64,000 nucleotides of DNA from Hyphomicrobium sp. GTDB lineage: Bacteria; Pseudomonadota; Alphaproteobacteria; Rhizobiales; Hyphomicrobiaceae. Below, one piece after another: positions 36,200 to 45,540 of this stretch. Under the pieces are notes generated by a model. The model ran no database searches, had not been told where the DNA came from, and saw only the letters and a program-made list of their open reading frames with translations. The stretch covers positions 1-64,000 of the forward strand of contig JASBTM010000016.1 in the NCBI GenBank assembly GCA_030148425.1, written 5' to 3'. Within the stretch, counting starts at the first letter, position 1; each line of letters starts with the position of its first letter. Position numbers and translations under genes: made by a program.

Positions 36200-39100
36200 A
36201 TGGGTGTTGAAGGCGCATCCCTCAAACAGTCGACGTTTCAGACCTCGCTCTCGCCTGACAAGCTGAGCGAGGCTTTCGAGCATTCGATCACGTGGGAAGA
36301 CGATCTGTGGCGCGCCGACCCGGTCGACGTGCCGGAGATCCACGCCAAGGCGCGCCAAAAATTCAACGACCTGCTGACGACTGTCACATCCGGCCGTGGC
36401 TACCACGTGCAGGATCGCATCCTGCTTTTCCACGGCCAGTCCGGCGCCGGAAAAACGCATCTTCTGCGCGCTCTTCGCACCGACTCTCATCGCAGCGGCC
36501 AAAGCTATTTCGGCTACGCGCAGATGACGCCCGACGTGCAGAACTACGCTGACTTCTATCTCCGCCGTCTCGTTCACTCGCTCGAAAAGCCCTACGATCC
36601 GGATCGTTTCGGAGAATCCGCGCTTTCGCGTCTCACGAACCGCATGGTTCTCGATTCCGAGGTAATCTCGTCGGAGGATCTCGACAGACTTCGCGACGAA
36701 ACGCTCGACGACAAGCAGCTCGCGCGTCTTATTCTGCGCCTCGCCGATCAGATCGTTGCCTGCGATAAGTTCCAGACGCAGGAACTAGACATCAACATCG
36801 TGCGCGCGCTTCTCTATCTGCAGCGCCGCGACCCGCGCATCGATCAGCGCGTCCGCCAATATCTCAATGGCCGCAACCTGACGCCAATTGCGCACGAGGC
36901 TGTCAGCGCGCTCGATCCGAACGACGGCGAGGATCGCGCCTTCGAGATCATCAAGGCGCTCGGCGCGCTCGTCTGGACCGTCGACCGCGCCGCGCTCGTC
37001 TTCTGCATCGATCAGGTCGAGGATTTGCGTTTCTTCGACAATGCCGAGGATCGCTTTCAACGAGCCGTCCGCGATCTTATCCAGATCGCCAACCGGCTGA
37101 CGAACGCGATCATCATCATCTCGTGCCTGGAAGATTTTTACGGCCAGGTGCGTAGCCTCGTCGCGCAGTCGTACATCGACCGCATCGAGAAATCCGGTCC
37201 CGTGCTTCTGCGCGAAAGCCGAACGCCGGAAGAAGCCCGCCTCATCATCTCGAAGCGCCTTGCCTATCAGTCGGAGTTGAACGGCGGCGGCTTGAGCTTC
37301 CCCGACGCCTCGCAATTCTTCGGTCCACAATTCTTCGAGGAATTTGGCGGTCTCTCGACGCGCCGCCTTTTGGAGCATGCGCAATCGCGCCTGCGCGAGG
37401 CCACCTCCACCGAAGGCGACGAGCGCGAGCCAGAACCCGAGCGTCCGTCTTTCATCTCGACGCTGGCTCAAGCCCTCGGTCAGGCCATCGGCTTCGGCAG
37501 CGCCGAGGAAGATGCCCCCGGTTCGCTGTCCGCCGTGCAATTCCGCGAAATGTGGGAACGCTTCGCCAATGAGAGCGAAGCCGAAATGCCCGCCGACGAC
37601 CAGGAACTGGTCGACGTCATGTCGGCCGCGCTTCTGCTGGCTCGCGACGAATGGGGCAAGGCCATCGAAGTGACGGTGAAGCGCCTCGAACTCGGCGACG
37701 ACCTTCCGGCCTTCGACCTCACCGTCCGCCATCGCACAGGCTTCGCGAATGACGTGCGCGTCTTCCTATGCAATCGCCCGACGCAGGGCGGCGGCCTGAA
37801 GCGCCAGCTCGACAAGGTGCTGACGGCGATGCAGGGCAAGCCCTGCTTCATGCTGCGCGCCAGCGACTTCCCGCCGAACAAGAAAAACCAGACCGCGCAG
37901 GCCTTCCGCAAATTCCGCGACGGTGGTGGCCGCCAGCTTCTCGTGCCAATTCCCGAGTGGGAACGCATGATGACGGTGCGCGAGTTCACCGCTCATCACC
38001 GCGGCGACACGGGCATGGCGCAATGGCTCGAAGGCGCCAAGCCGCTGTCGAGCCTCATCTCGATCACGCACCTGTTGCGCCTCGATCTGCTCGGCCGTCC
38101 AGTGCCGCGGCTCGTTGCGAAAAGCATGGACGATCCGCAATCGTCGCTCGACGGCTTCGACATGCTGTCCGAAGAGCAGGCCCGCGCCGCCAACCCGAAC
38201 GCCACCGACTCCGGCCTTCCCGCCAACGACGACGATCTGCCGATGTCCGTCATTCTCGACGAAGACGGCAGCTATGGCGCAAGCATTCTGGCTGGCCGCG
38301 AGAACGGACTCCGCGGCAGCCGCCCGGTGACGCTCAACAAAAGCGTATTGAAGCGCCACGCGGCATTCCTCGGTGGCTCGGGCTCCGGTAAAACCACCCT
38401 CGCGCTCTCGCTCATCGAGCAGTTGCTGCTGCGCGGCGTTCCGGCCGTGCTTATCGACCGCAAGGGCGACCTCGCGAGCTACGCCAATCCGGAAGTCTGG
38501 CGCTCAAATGAGAACGAGACGCCCGATCGCCGTGCCGAACGCGAGAAGCTCGCCGACGCCATCGACGTCGCGGTCTATACGCCCGGCCGTGCCTCGGGCC
38601 GCCCGATCTCCATCACACTGCTTCCGAACGGCATCAACGAGCTGCCCGATCATGAGCAGCAGTTGCTGGCCAACCTTTCAGCCGCCGCGCTCGGCGAAAT
38701 GCTGCATCTGAAAAATTCGGCGACGCATCAGAAGCAGTCGGGCGTGCTGGCCGTTGCGCTGCGCATCCTCGGATCGCTCTCGACCAACGAAGTGACACTC
38801 GCCGACCTCATCCATCTTCTGGAGGACGAGCACCCCGAGCTCACCGACCAGACCCAGCGCATGGACCCCTCGGGTAAGCTGCGCCGCGATCTCGTCGCTC
38901 AGCTGGATTCGCTTCGCCTCCGTAACGCCGCGCTGTTCGAAGGCGGCGGCGAAAGCCTGCGCATGGAAAGCTTGCTGGGTCTTGGCCGTTATCAGCGCCC
39001 CAACCGCACGCGCCTGTCCGTCATCTACACGGGCTTCCTCGGCGACAACGAAAACATCCTGTTCTGGGTCTCGCAGTTCCTGTCCGAAGCTTTGCGTTTC

Positions 39101-39571
39101 TGTCAGCGCAATCCGAACGACGAGCTGCAGGCGGTCGTCATGTTCGACGAAGCCGACCTTTACATTCCGGCGAACTCCAAGCCTGCGACGGCCGAACCGC
39201 TGCAAAGCTTGCTGAAGCGCGCCCGCTCCGCCGGTCTCGGCATGATGCTCGCGACCCAGTCGCCGGGCGACCTCGACTATAAGAGCCGCGATCAGATCAC
39301 GAGCTGGTTCATCGGCCGCGTCCGCGAAGATACGGCGCTGCGTAAGCTCAAAGCCGCGTTCCAGTCGGAATCGGGCCTCGACCCGGCATCCGCTTTGCCC
39401 GGCCAGACGGTCGGCGAATTCCACCTCGTTCAGGAAGGCCTCGTCAGGCCGATGAAGGCGCAGCGATCGCTGATCGGCGCCGAGCAGGTTCCCTTCGATC
39501 GGATCGAGCAATTGGCCGCCGAAACACGAGGCACCGACGAGCGTCAGCTCCGCCTTTTCGATCTCCGCTGA
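36200..39571 (+). CDS. Fusion of AAA-type NTPase and HerA/FtsK-type ATPase, unknown function
   Basis: With the ATG at 36200 the protein has 1123 residues; a TTG at 36179 overlapping the upstream stop is possible. The first NTPase (about 50-400) has a P-loop GQSGAGKT (about 79) and a Walker B-like FCIDQVED (about 270). A central region (about 445-640) matches no domain I know. The second NTPase (about 690-1110) has GGSGSGKT (about 726), the DRKGDL motif, Walker B MFDEADL (about 980) and ATQSPGDLD. These are HerA/DUF87-type translocase features. It should be cytoplasmic, with no membrane helices. DNA processing or defence is plausible. No nuclease gene (NurA, SIR2) is adjacent. Confidence 0.88.
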   Translation: MGVEGASLKQSTFQTSLSPDKLSEAFEHSITWEDDLWRADPVDVPEIHAKARQKFNDLLTTVTSGRGYHVQDRILLFHGQSGAGKTHLLRALRTDSHRSGQSYFGYAQMTPDVQNYADFYLRRLVHSLEKPYDPDRFGESALSRLTNRMVLDSEVISSEDLDRLRDETLDDKQLARLILRLADQIVACDKFQTQELDINIVRALLYLQRRDPRIDQRVRQYLNGRNLTPIAHEAVSALDPNDGEDRAFEIIKALGALVWTVDRAALVFCIDQVEDLRFFDNAEDRFQRAVRDLIQIANRLTNAIIIISCLEDFYGQVRSLVAQSYIDRIEKSGPVLLRESRTPEEARLIISKRLAYQSELNGGGLSFPDASQFFGPQFFEEFGGLSTRRLLEHAQSRLREATSTEGDEREPEPERPSFISTLAQALGQAIGFGSAEEDAPGSLSAVQFREMWERFANESEAEMPADDQELVDVMSAALLLARDEWGKAIEVTVKRLELGDDLPAFDLTVRHRTGFANDVRVFLCNRPTQGGGLKRQLDKVLTAMQGKPCFMLRASDFPPNKKNQTAQAFRKFRDGGGRQLLVPIPEWERMMTVREFTAHHRGDTGMAQWLEGAKPLSSLISITHLLRLDLLGRPVPRLVAKSMDDPQSSLDGFDMLSEEQARAANPNATDSGLPANDDDLPMSVILDEDGSYGASILAGRENGLRGSRPVTLNKSVLKRHAAFLGGSGSGKTTLALSLIEQLLLRGVPAVLIDRKGDLASYANPEVWRSNENETPDRRAEREKLADAIDVAVYTPGRASGRPISITLLPNGINELPDHEQQLLANLSAAALGEMLHLKNSATHQKQSGVLAVALRILGSLSTNEVTLADLIHLLEDEHPELTDQTQRMDPSGKLRRDLVAQLDSLRLRNAALFEGGGESLRMESLLGLGRYQRPNRTRLSVIYTGFLGDNENILFWVSQFLSEALRFCQRNPNDELQAVVMFDEADLYIPANSKPATAEPLQSLLKRARSAGLGMMLATQSPGDLDYKSRDQITSWFIGRVREDTALRKLKAAFQSESGLDPASALPGQTVGEFHLVQEGLVRPMKAQRSLIGAEQVPFDRIEQLAAETRGTDERQLRLFDLR

Positions 39572-39590
39572 ACTTCAATTCGCGTTTCAA

Positions 39591-39689
39591 TATCTAACAT
39601 ACTCTGTGATGTTGCGCGGCAGGAGGTTGTCTCTCGCAGTGCCGATCCAGGTATACGACACTTCCGTAACATGCTGTGACTGTTAGATA
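39591..39689. repeat. Inverted repeat TATCTAACA / TGTTAGATA
   Basis: The 9-bp arms at 39591-39599 and 39681-39689 are perfect inverted copies 81 bases apart, in an AT-rich stretch after the ATPase gene. They could be regulator sites, the base of a structured RNA, or the ends of a small inserted element. No direct repeats flank them clearly. Confidence 0.4.
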
Positions 39690-39990
39690 ATTATAAAAGT
39701 TCGCCGTCCGCGGAACAGCGCCCTGACCTATAGGTTAAGGATATTGGCGCGTGTGATCTGGTTTCGACGTCGCCGCCTGCAAAATCCCAGCAGGCTCTGT
39801 CAAGTTATTTTGCAAAGTTGTATTCTGACAGTGCTGAGAAGCAGGGGTTATGCTCAGCGACGTTGACGGGTGGCGGCTCCTTTCAGCGATAATGAGATGT
39901 GCGACCGAGGGGGCAAACCGGTCGAAACATCGCTTAGGGCCGCGCGTAACAGTGGAGTGAACTTAAAGAGTTCAGTGCGGGGTAAGTGTT

Positions 39991-40083
39991 ATGGTGGCGA
40001 AACCATTCGTCATGATGGTCGTTGCGGCCCTCATCGGACCGGCCGTCGGCGTAGGCCTTTTCATTCTGATGAACAATTTTTGA
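39991..40083 (+). CDS. Possible 30-residue hydrophobic micro-protein
   Basis: ATG at 39991 to TGA at 40083 encodes 30 residues (MVAKPFVMMVVAALIGPAVG then VGLFILMNNF), a single membrane helix with a Lys near the N-terminus. A GGGGTAAG stretch precedes it by four bases. The layout is typical of small membrane proteins, but there is no comparative support here. Confidence 0.35.
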   Translation: MVAKPFVMMVVAALIGPAVGVGLFILMNNF

Positions 40084-40281
40084 GTCGGCAGACTTTTGTC
40101 CGCCGTCTCATAGAGCAATGCTATCGCTGGCAGCAGGGCTGCGGGCGTCGGTCACACATTTGCCGCGACCGGGCGCCGAAGCTGCCCCGACTTCGCTGGG
40201 TTGACGCCGCAAAGGTCAACTAAGCAGTCGATGAGCCGTCGCCTGTCTCGGCGTCGGCATTAGCGCGGCTTTGCGACACCG

Positions 40282-42738
40282 ATGTTACGTCTTCTGCGGC
40301 ATCTGACCGCCCTCGCGGACTTCTGCCTATGGGCGCCGCGATGGGTTGTGCGTTGGCTGATGATGGCCGTCGCGTTCAATCCAAAACTCGGACCGCTGCG
40401 CCACGTCTTCACGGGCGCCATCATCTACGTCCTGTTCGCTCTGATCCTAGTCTACATCGCCGCCCCCATCCGCGGCTACCTCGGCGATCTCTCTATGCAC
40501 GACAAACTTGGCTACGACGCCGAGCGCTGGCTTGCGACCGCCATCTACGATCCCAAAGGTAATTTCGTCGGCACCTTCGACCCCCGCCTCGATAGCCTCC
40601 GCGACGTCAATTATACCGACAGCGCCATCGCGCTCGGCGATTACGTCGCGAACCCCGATCACAAATCGATCCCCGTCCGCGAGGTGCCGGAGCAATACTG
40701 GCGTTGCCTCTCCTATCACGAGGATCGCTATCTGGGCGGCCCGCTCAACCCGTTCGGCATCGATCTCGTCGGCGTGTTGAAAATTCCGCTCTCCACCGTC
40801 ACGCGCTCGATCTCCGCGCGCCGCCCCGTTCTCGGAGTCGGCGGCTCGACGCTTCCGATGCAGTTCGCCCGCGTCATCTACAAAACGCCGCCGAGCACCG
40901 ACGAGGGCGGCATCGACAAACTGAAGCGCAAGCTCGGCGAATGGTGGCTCGCCCCCGTCATCTATCGCGAACTGACGCGCGGCGGCGACGATACGCTGCT
41001 GAAGCAATGGGCGGCGAACCACATCTGGCTCGCGCAGCGCACCGGCGGTCAGCCGCTCCACGGCGTCGAGGTCACGAGCCAGGTCGTCTTCGGCAAGGAA
41101 GCGAAAGACCTCTCGACCGCCGAGCAGTTCGTGCTCGCCTCCGCGGTCAACAAGCCGATCATCCTGCTCGAAGGCAACGACCGCCTGAATGCTGTGCGCC
41201 TCGATCGCTGGCGTTATATCACCGAGGTTCGCGCTCGCACCTGCGCCGAAAAACTCATCACCGACGAAGCCGAGCAAAAGAAGGTCGTCTTCGAGCTGAT
41301 GGCCCTCGCCGGCGGCCCTCCCGACCCGAAGATCAAGCCGAAGCTCGAAGCCGCGCTTGAGCGCTTCGCACCTGCCCAGTTGAAGCGTGCAGAAGCGAAC
41401 CCGATGATCCGCGCCAATCTGCTGCTCCCGGCCGCCCGCTTCGGCATCCGCGAGGAGATGAAGCAGAGCTACGGCTTTGCCTGGCGCGACTACGTCCGAG
41501 GCGTGACGACGACGTTCGACATCGGGGAGAACCTCGCCTTCCGCGAAAAGATCGACACCGAGCTTGCCGCGCTCGATGCGAAATGGACATCCCGCATCGA
41601 TCCGGCTTTCACCCTCGATCCGGCGAAGGTGACCGCCGACAAGGCGCTTCCGAACATCGTCGTCGTCGCGGCCGACGCCAACGGCAACATCGTGCGCTAT
41701 TACGAAACCGGCGAGACGGCAGCTTATTTCGGCTCGCTTCCCGCGCGTCGCTCCGACACCGGCTTATACGACCCGGCACTTGAAAGCCGGCAGGTTGCAT
41801 CGACCGGAAAAATGCTTCTTGCCGTCGCCCTCGCCAACCAGGGCCGCGACGGCCCTGACAGTCTCTATTCCGATCCGCAAGCCCCGGCGCAGGGGCTCGA
41901 CACCTGCGCGAAAGGCGGTGCGTCGGCCACCCGCCGCGCCATTGTGGCGTTTGCCTGCTCGCTCAACGCGCCTCTTATCAATCGTGGCGCGCAGCTCGGC
42001 CAAGCGCCGATCAAGCGCCTGATTGATGGCTTCGGCTTCACGATGCCGCCTGCAGCCGCCCTTGGCGGAACGCCGCCGTCAACCGCCGTCGTGCTCGGCC
42101 AAATCGCCGGCGCGCCACGGCGCGTGCATTTCATGTCGAGCGTGATCCTGGCATCGCTCATCGGCCGCGGCACGAAACCGGTGCGCCCGCCGACGCTGGT
42201 CGCCACCTACGACTATACGCAGAAGGGTCAGTCGGGGGCCGGCATTGCCGCCGAAACGCGCCCCGCCATCATCCCGAAATCGCTGATCCGCCCGGGCGCG
42301 ACGGGACTGATCCGCACGCTTCTCGAAGCACCGCTCTGCTATCAGTCCGCAGGACAGTCCTACGGCACGCTCAAAAGCCTGAGCGCTTGGTGTGCGCGGA
42401 AGCGCGGCGACCTGCGCTTGCATTTCGCGAAGACGGGAACCTCCGTCACGCTCGACCCAAACGCCACCGTCGATACCTGGGCATCCGGCGGCCTGCAGTT
42501 CACGAACGGCGCCGCGTATTCCTATGTCGTGCTCGTCGGGACCGGCAACGCCTCGCGGCCCTGGGCGCGCGATCTTCACGCCGCACAAGTTGCAGCTCCG
42601 TTGCTTGACGTCCTGCTGCACGATCTCGCAGCACACGCCAAATCGAACCCTCGCCGCGACTTCCTCCCCCAGCACCGCGCCGTCCCCGTCGCCGCGGCAC
42701 GTTCTTCCGTAAAAGAAATCGCCGAAGCGGCGCGCTGA
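40282..42738 (+). CDS. Divergent class A penicillin-binding-like protein (GT51 plus transpeptidase)
   Basis: This 818-residue protein has one N-terminal membrane helix (about 45-65). A GT51 glycosyltransferase part follows, with a changed motif 1 (HEDRYLGGPLNPFGID instead of EDRxFxxHxG) and motif 2 GGSTLPMQFARVIY instead of GGSTITQQ. The C-terminal transpeptidase part has STGK (about 511), SLN (about 557) and KTGTS (about 717). It is longer and more divergent than PBP1A or PBP1C. It should act in peptidoglycan synthesis, or be a specialised relative with altered activity. It sits in the same direction as the upstream ATPase but 710 bases away. Confidence 0.85.
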   Translation: MLRLLRHLTALADFCLWAPRWVVRWLMMAVAFNPKLGPLRHVFTGAIIYVLFALILVYIAAPIRGYLGDLSMHDKLGYDAERWLATAIYDPKGNFVGTFDPRLDSLRDVNYTDSAIALGDYVANPDHKSIPVREVPEQYWRCLSYHEDRYLGGPLNPFGIDLVGVLKIPLSTVTRSISARRPVLGVGGSTLPMQFARVIYKTPPSTDEGGIDKLKRKLGEWWLAPVIYRELTRGGDDTLLKQWAANHIWLAQRTGGQPLHGVEVTSQVVFGKEAKDLSTAEQFVLASAVNKPIILLEGNDRLNAVRLDRWRYITEVRARTCAEKLITDEAEQKKVVFELMALAGGPPDPKIKPKLEAALERFAPAQLKRAEANPMIRANLLLPAARFGIREEMKQSYGFAWRDYVRGVTTTFDIGENLAFREKIDTELAALDAKWTSRIDPAFTLDPAKVTADKALPNIVVVAADANGNIVRYYETGETAAYFGSLPARRSDTGLYDPALESRQVASTGKMLLAVALANQGRDGPDSLYSDPQAPAQGLDTCAKGGASATRRAIVAFACSLNAPLINRGAQLGQAPIKRLIDGFGFTMPPAAALGGTPPSTAVVLGQIAGAPRRVHFMSSVILASLIGRGTKPVRPPTLVATYDYTQKGQSGAGIAAETRPAIIPKSLIRPGATGLIRTLLEAPLCYQSAGQSYGTLKSLSAWCARKRGDLRLHFAKTGTSVTLDPNATVDTWASGGLQFTNGAAYSYVVLVGTGNASRPWARDLHAAQVAAPLLDVLLHDLAAHAKSNPRRDFLPQHRAVPVAAARSSVKEIAEAAR

Positions 42739-42753
42739 CTGCGACCTCTCTTC

Positions 42754-42782
42754 GTCATCCCGGCGCAGGCCGGGATCCAGAC
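42754..42782. repeat. REP-like palindromic repeat (type GTCATCCCGGCGCAGG)
   Basis: ATCCCGGC and GCCGGGAT form a perfect 8-bp stem with loop GCAG (42757-42776), within GTCATCC...GATCCAGAC. Related copies occur at 61397-61466. It lies 16 bases after the PBP-like gene and may act as its terminator. Confidence 0.75.
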
Positions 42783-42980
42783 AAACCTCAACAAATCGAA
42801 TGTCTAAGTTTGCCCGAGTGCCGACCTTCATCGGCATGACGCCATCAAGGTCAACATCTCCCATTCATCCCCGCGCTGAAAATTCGTCGACAGTCCGACA
42901 TTGCTCAGCCTCAGTTCAACCATCAAAAACGCGGACTGGCCGCAGAGTCTGCAAGCCTCTCTTGGGTAGGGTTGGCGGCG

Positions 42981-45380
42981 ATGGACGGGGAAGGTGCTGA
43001 ACTCCGGCGCGAGGCGAGTACGCTGCGTCTCTACGCGGACGCGCGCGACAGCGGCGCGCCGCAGAAACCTCCGCGCGATTGGAAACGCGCGATTCTGATT
43101 TTCGGGCTCGGCGCGCTGTCATGGGTCGCGACCTACGTCGGCATGCTCGAACTGATCGAGGCCAACATGGGCGATCTTCCCATCGTCCACCGCGTCATCG
43201 TCGGCTTCTCGGTCGCGATGCTGATGACGATGATCATCTGGCTGCTGGATCAGCTCTTCCGTCCGCATCCCTTTGTCACGAAGCTCTTCTATGCGAGTGG
43301 CTACGTCTTCCTGTCGCTGATCTCGATCGGGTTCGGGTTTGGCTTCTACTGGAAGGTTCTCGAAAGCCGCGGCGAAGCCTCCCGCTCGGCCGAAAGCGCC
43401 GTTTCCGAGGTCCAAAACGCGCTGCACGGCGCCGAGACGCGCCTCGAGCAGCTTCAGGCGACGCTCATCCAGCTCACGCAGGTCTCGAACGACAAGGCAC
43501 AGCTCGAACAAACGAAAGGAACATCATGTCCGAATTCGAAACCGGGCGACGGACCTCGCCGGAAGATGCGCGAAGACGATGCGCAACGTTTCTCATTCGC
43601 GTCCGACTTCGTGAAGGGCAGGATCGGCGCGGTGAAGACCGATATGCAATCCTTGAACGGCGACTTGACGAAGATCGTCTCGGCGGACGCCTCCACCTTC
43701 GACCCGAAGACCGGAACACGAAATGAATTCATGCGTGCGCTCGGCCGTAAGCTCGACCTGACGGCAACGGGCTTCAACGCCTTCCGCACCGATCCGCAGC
43801 TGCGCCAGATCCGCTCCGACCTTGCCGACCGCGCCGAACGCACGACCTTCGGCGATGGCAAGAACGGCACCGTCACCTGCCCCGACCCACAGTTGCAGAT
43901 GGCGCTGCGCGGCGTCGTCAAAGCCATCGACCAATTACCCGAATTGCAGAAGCCCGAGATCGCGACCGTCGAAGGCCCGGAAGCGACCATCGAAGCCTTC
44001 CGCCGCCTGACGACGACGTTCTACGGTCTTCTCGCCTTCAAGATGCCGCCGTCGGCCGACGAACTGCGCGAATTGCAGAAGAAGGCGATCCAGTCGGTCG
44101 AAAGTCCGGCCGAAATCCGAGGCAACGCCGACGGCCAGGCTTCAGGCCTTTCGAAACGAGATTACGTTCCCCTCGCCGTCGCGCTGTTCGTCGACCTTTG
44201 CCTGTTTCTCGTCTCGATGGGCCAGCGCCCCGGCGGCCGCCTCGACGGCCTCGTGCCGAAAATGAAAGCCGCCGAGCACGGCCCTGTCATCGATATCCTG
44301 TCGCGCTTCAACGACATTCACCGCGACAAGCAGATCCGCGAAAACTTCGAATTGTTCCGCCACGTCGTCTTCGACATGAATGGCGACTACTACGTCGCCG
44401 TGCCGCTCGACGCGCCGCCGCGCATGAACCCCGCCGAGCGCGAAAACCTCCGCGTCGAAGCGCAACTCCTTGCCAACCTGTTCGCAAGCTTCGAGCGCGA
44501 GAAGATCTTCAAGCGCACGCTGCTGCCGACGACAGGCAGCATCCAGAAGCGCCTTACGCGGCAGGGATCGAAGTTCGCAGGCTCGGAATCCTTTCGCGTC
44601 TATAAGTTCATGAACGGTGCGTGGTCGGACATCATCCTTGGTGCCGTCATGGGCGCCGCGCGCCGCGCTGAAAGAAACGAATTCATCCGGCGCGATGATG
44701 ATCGGACGATGTCGGCGTCATCGGCCGCTCCGACTCCGCCAGTGCCAGACACAGCAACTGCCGCTCCAACGCATCCGTTCGAAGAGCGCCGCGACGATCG
44801 CGGCGAAACCCCGTCGTCTCCGAGGTTCGATCGTCCCATACGTGCCGTGCGCCCGAACATGGCCATCGACCCCGATCACGCCGCCCGCTTCGGCCCCTAC
44901 GCCAACGCTTATAGGCCCGAACCCGAACTCACGCCGCCGCAGGCTCCGCGCGTGCGACGGCCCGCGCCGAAGCCCGATCCGGAGGCTGACGTGACCGTCA
45001 AGGCCGCCAACAGCAACACGGCGAACGCCGTGCCGTTGACGCCGCCCGAGATCCGCCCGGCGACCGTCGTCACGATTCCTCGCAACTCCGCGCCCATCGA
45101 ACCACCCCCTCTCCCTCCCGAAGTGTCCACCCCCCGCGCGAGCGTCACCTTGCAACGTGAGACCGCGACGTTCTCAGTGCCGGTAAGCGAGGCTGTAATG
45201 CCGGACTCGCTCAAAGCCGCAATGCAGGCCTTTAGGCAGCGCCTGCCAGCCGCCGATAACGCTGACGACGTCGACGCCGAGGACCTGGCCGCCGCACTCC
45301 GCGCGATTCCTTTGGATGATCAGCTTTCTGACCATGATCGCGCCCTTATTCGGCGTATCGCGCCCCCGGCCGCGGAATGA
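42981..45380 (+). CDS. Large four-helix membrane protein with coiled coil and Pro-rich tail, unknown function
   Basis: With the ATG at 42981 the protein has 799 residues. Three membrane helices lie near the N-terminus (about 37-58, 71-91 and 102-124). A long coiled-coil and helical region of about 250 residues follows, with VSEVQNALHGAETRLEQLQATLIQLTQ, then a fourth helix (about 394-413, YVPLAVALFVDLCLFLVSMG). Next come a soluble part of about 150 residues, about 190 Pro/Arg-rich disordered residues, and a short helical end. The layout resembles DUF4407-type membrane proteins, but I cannot confirm membership. It is the third gene of the unfamiliar block. Confidence 0.75.
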   Translation: MDGEGAELRREASTLRLYADARDSGAPQKPPRDWKRAILIFGLGALSWVATYVGMLELIEANMGDLPIVHRVIVGFSVAMLMTMIIWLLDQLFRPHPFVTKLFYASGYVFLSLISIGFGFGFYWKVLESRGEASRSAESAVSEVQNALHGAETRLEQLQATLIQLTQVSNDKAQLEQTKGTSCPNSKPGDGPRRKMREDDAQRFSFASDFVKGRIGAVKTDMQSLNGDLTKIVSADASTFDPKTGTRNEFMRALGRKLDLTATGFNAFRTDPQLRQIRSDLADRAERTTFGDGKNGTVTCPDPQLQMALRGVVKAIDQLPELQKPEIATVEGPEATIEAFRRLTTTFYGLLAFKMPPSADELRELQKKAIQSVESPAEIRGNADGQASGLSKRDYVPLAVALFVDLCLFLVSMGQRPGGRLDGLVPKMKAAEHGPVIDILSRFNDIHRDKQIRENFELFRHVVFDMNGDYYVAVPLDAPPRMNPAERENLRVEAQLLANLFASFEREKIFKRTLLPTTGSIQKRLTRQGSKFAGSESFRVYKFMNGAWSDIILGAVMGAARRAERNEFIRRDDDRTMSASSAAPTPPVPDTATAAPTHPFEERRDDRGETPSSPRFDRPIRAVRPNMAIDPDHAARFGPYANAYRPEPELTPPQAPRVRRPAPKPDPEADVTVKAANSNTANAVPLTPPEIRPATVVTIPRNSAPIEPPPLPPEVSTPRASVTLQRETATFSVPVSEAVMPDSLKAAMQAFRQRLPAADNADDVDAEDLAAALRAIPLDDQLSDHDRALIRRIAPPAAE

Positions 45381-45540
45381 AAAAAGCTTGGAAAGAAAAC
45401 AGGATAACAATGTTCGCCTTAAATCGAACCCGGCCGCAACGCTTGTTTAACATTCTTCTTGGCTTAATGGGGTCGCCGGATGCCCAGCGGGGGGCAGTTC
45501 GATTTCTCGGACATGACCGGCTCGAAATGGGAATTTATAA

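Larger units (their letters stand above)
39572..40281. other. 710-base intergenic region with inverted repeat and a micro-ORF
   Basis: This is the longest non-coding stretch in the window. It holds a 9-bp inverted repeat (39591-39689) and a 30-codon hydrophobic frame (39991-40083). It also has a tract with a short stem GAACT-N5-AGTTC near 39957, and nothing else that I can name. Its AT content is higher than average at 39575-39760. Confidence 0.5.

Noticed and set aside
39740..39960. GGTTTCGAC-containing stretch resembling the start of a tmRNA
   Set aside because: No tag reading frame, T-arm or acceptor pairing could be found nearby; the match is only nine bases.
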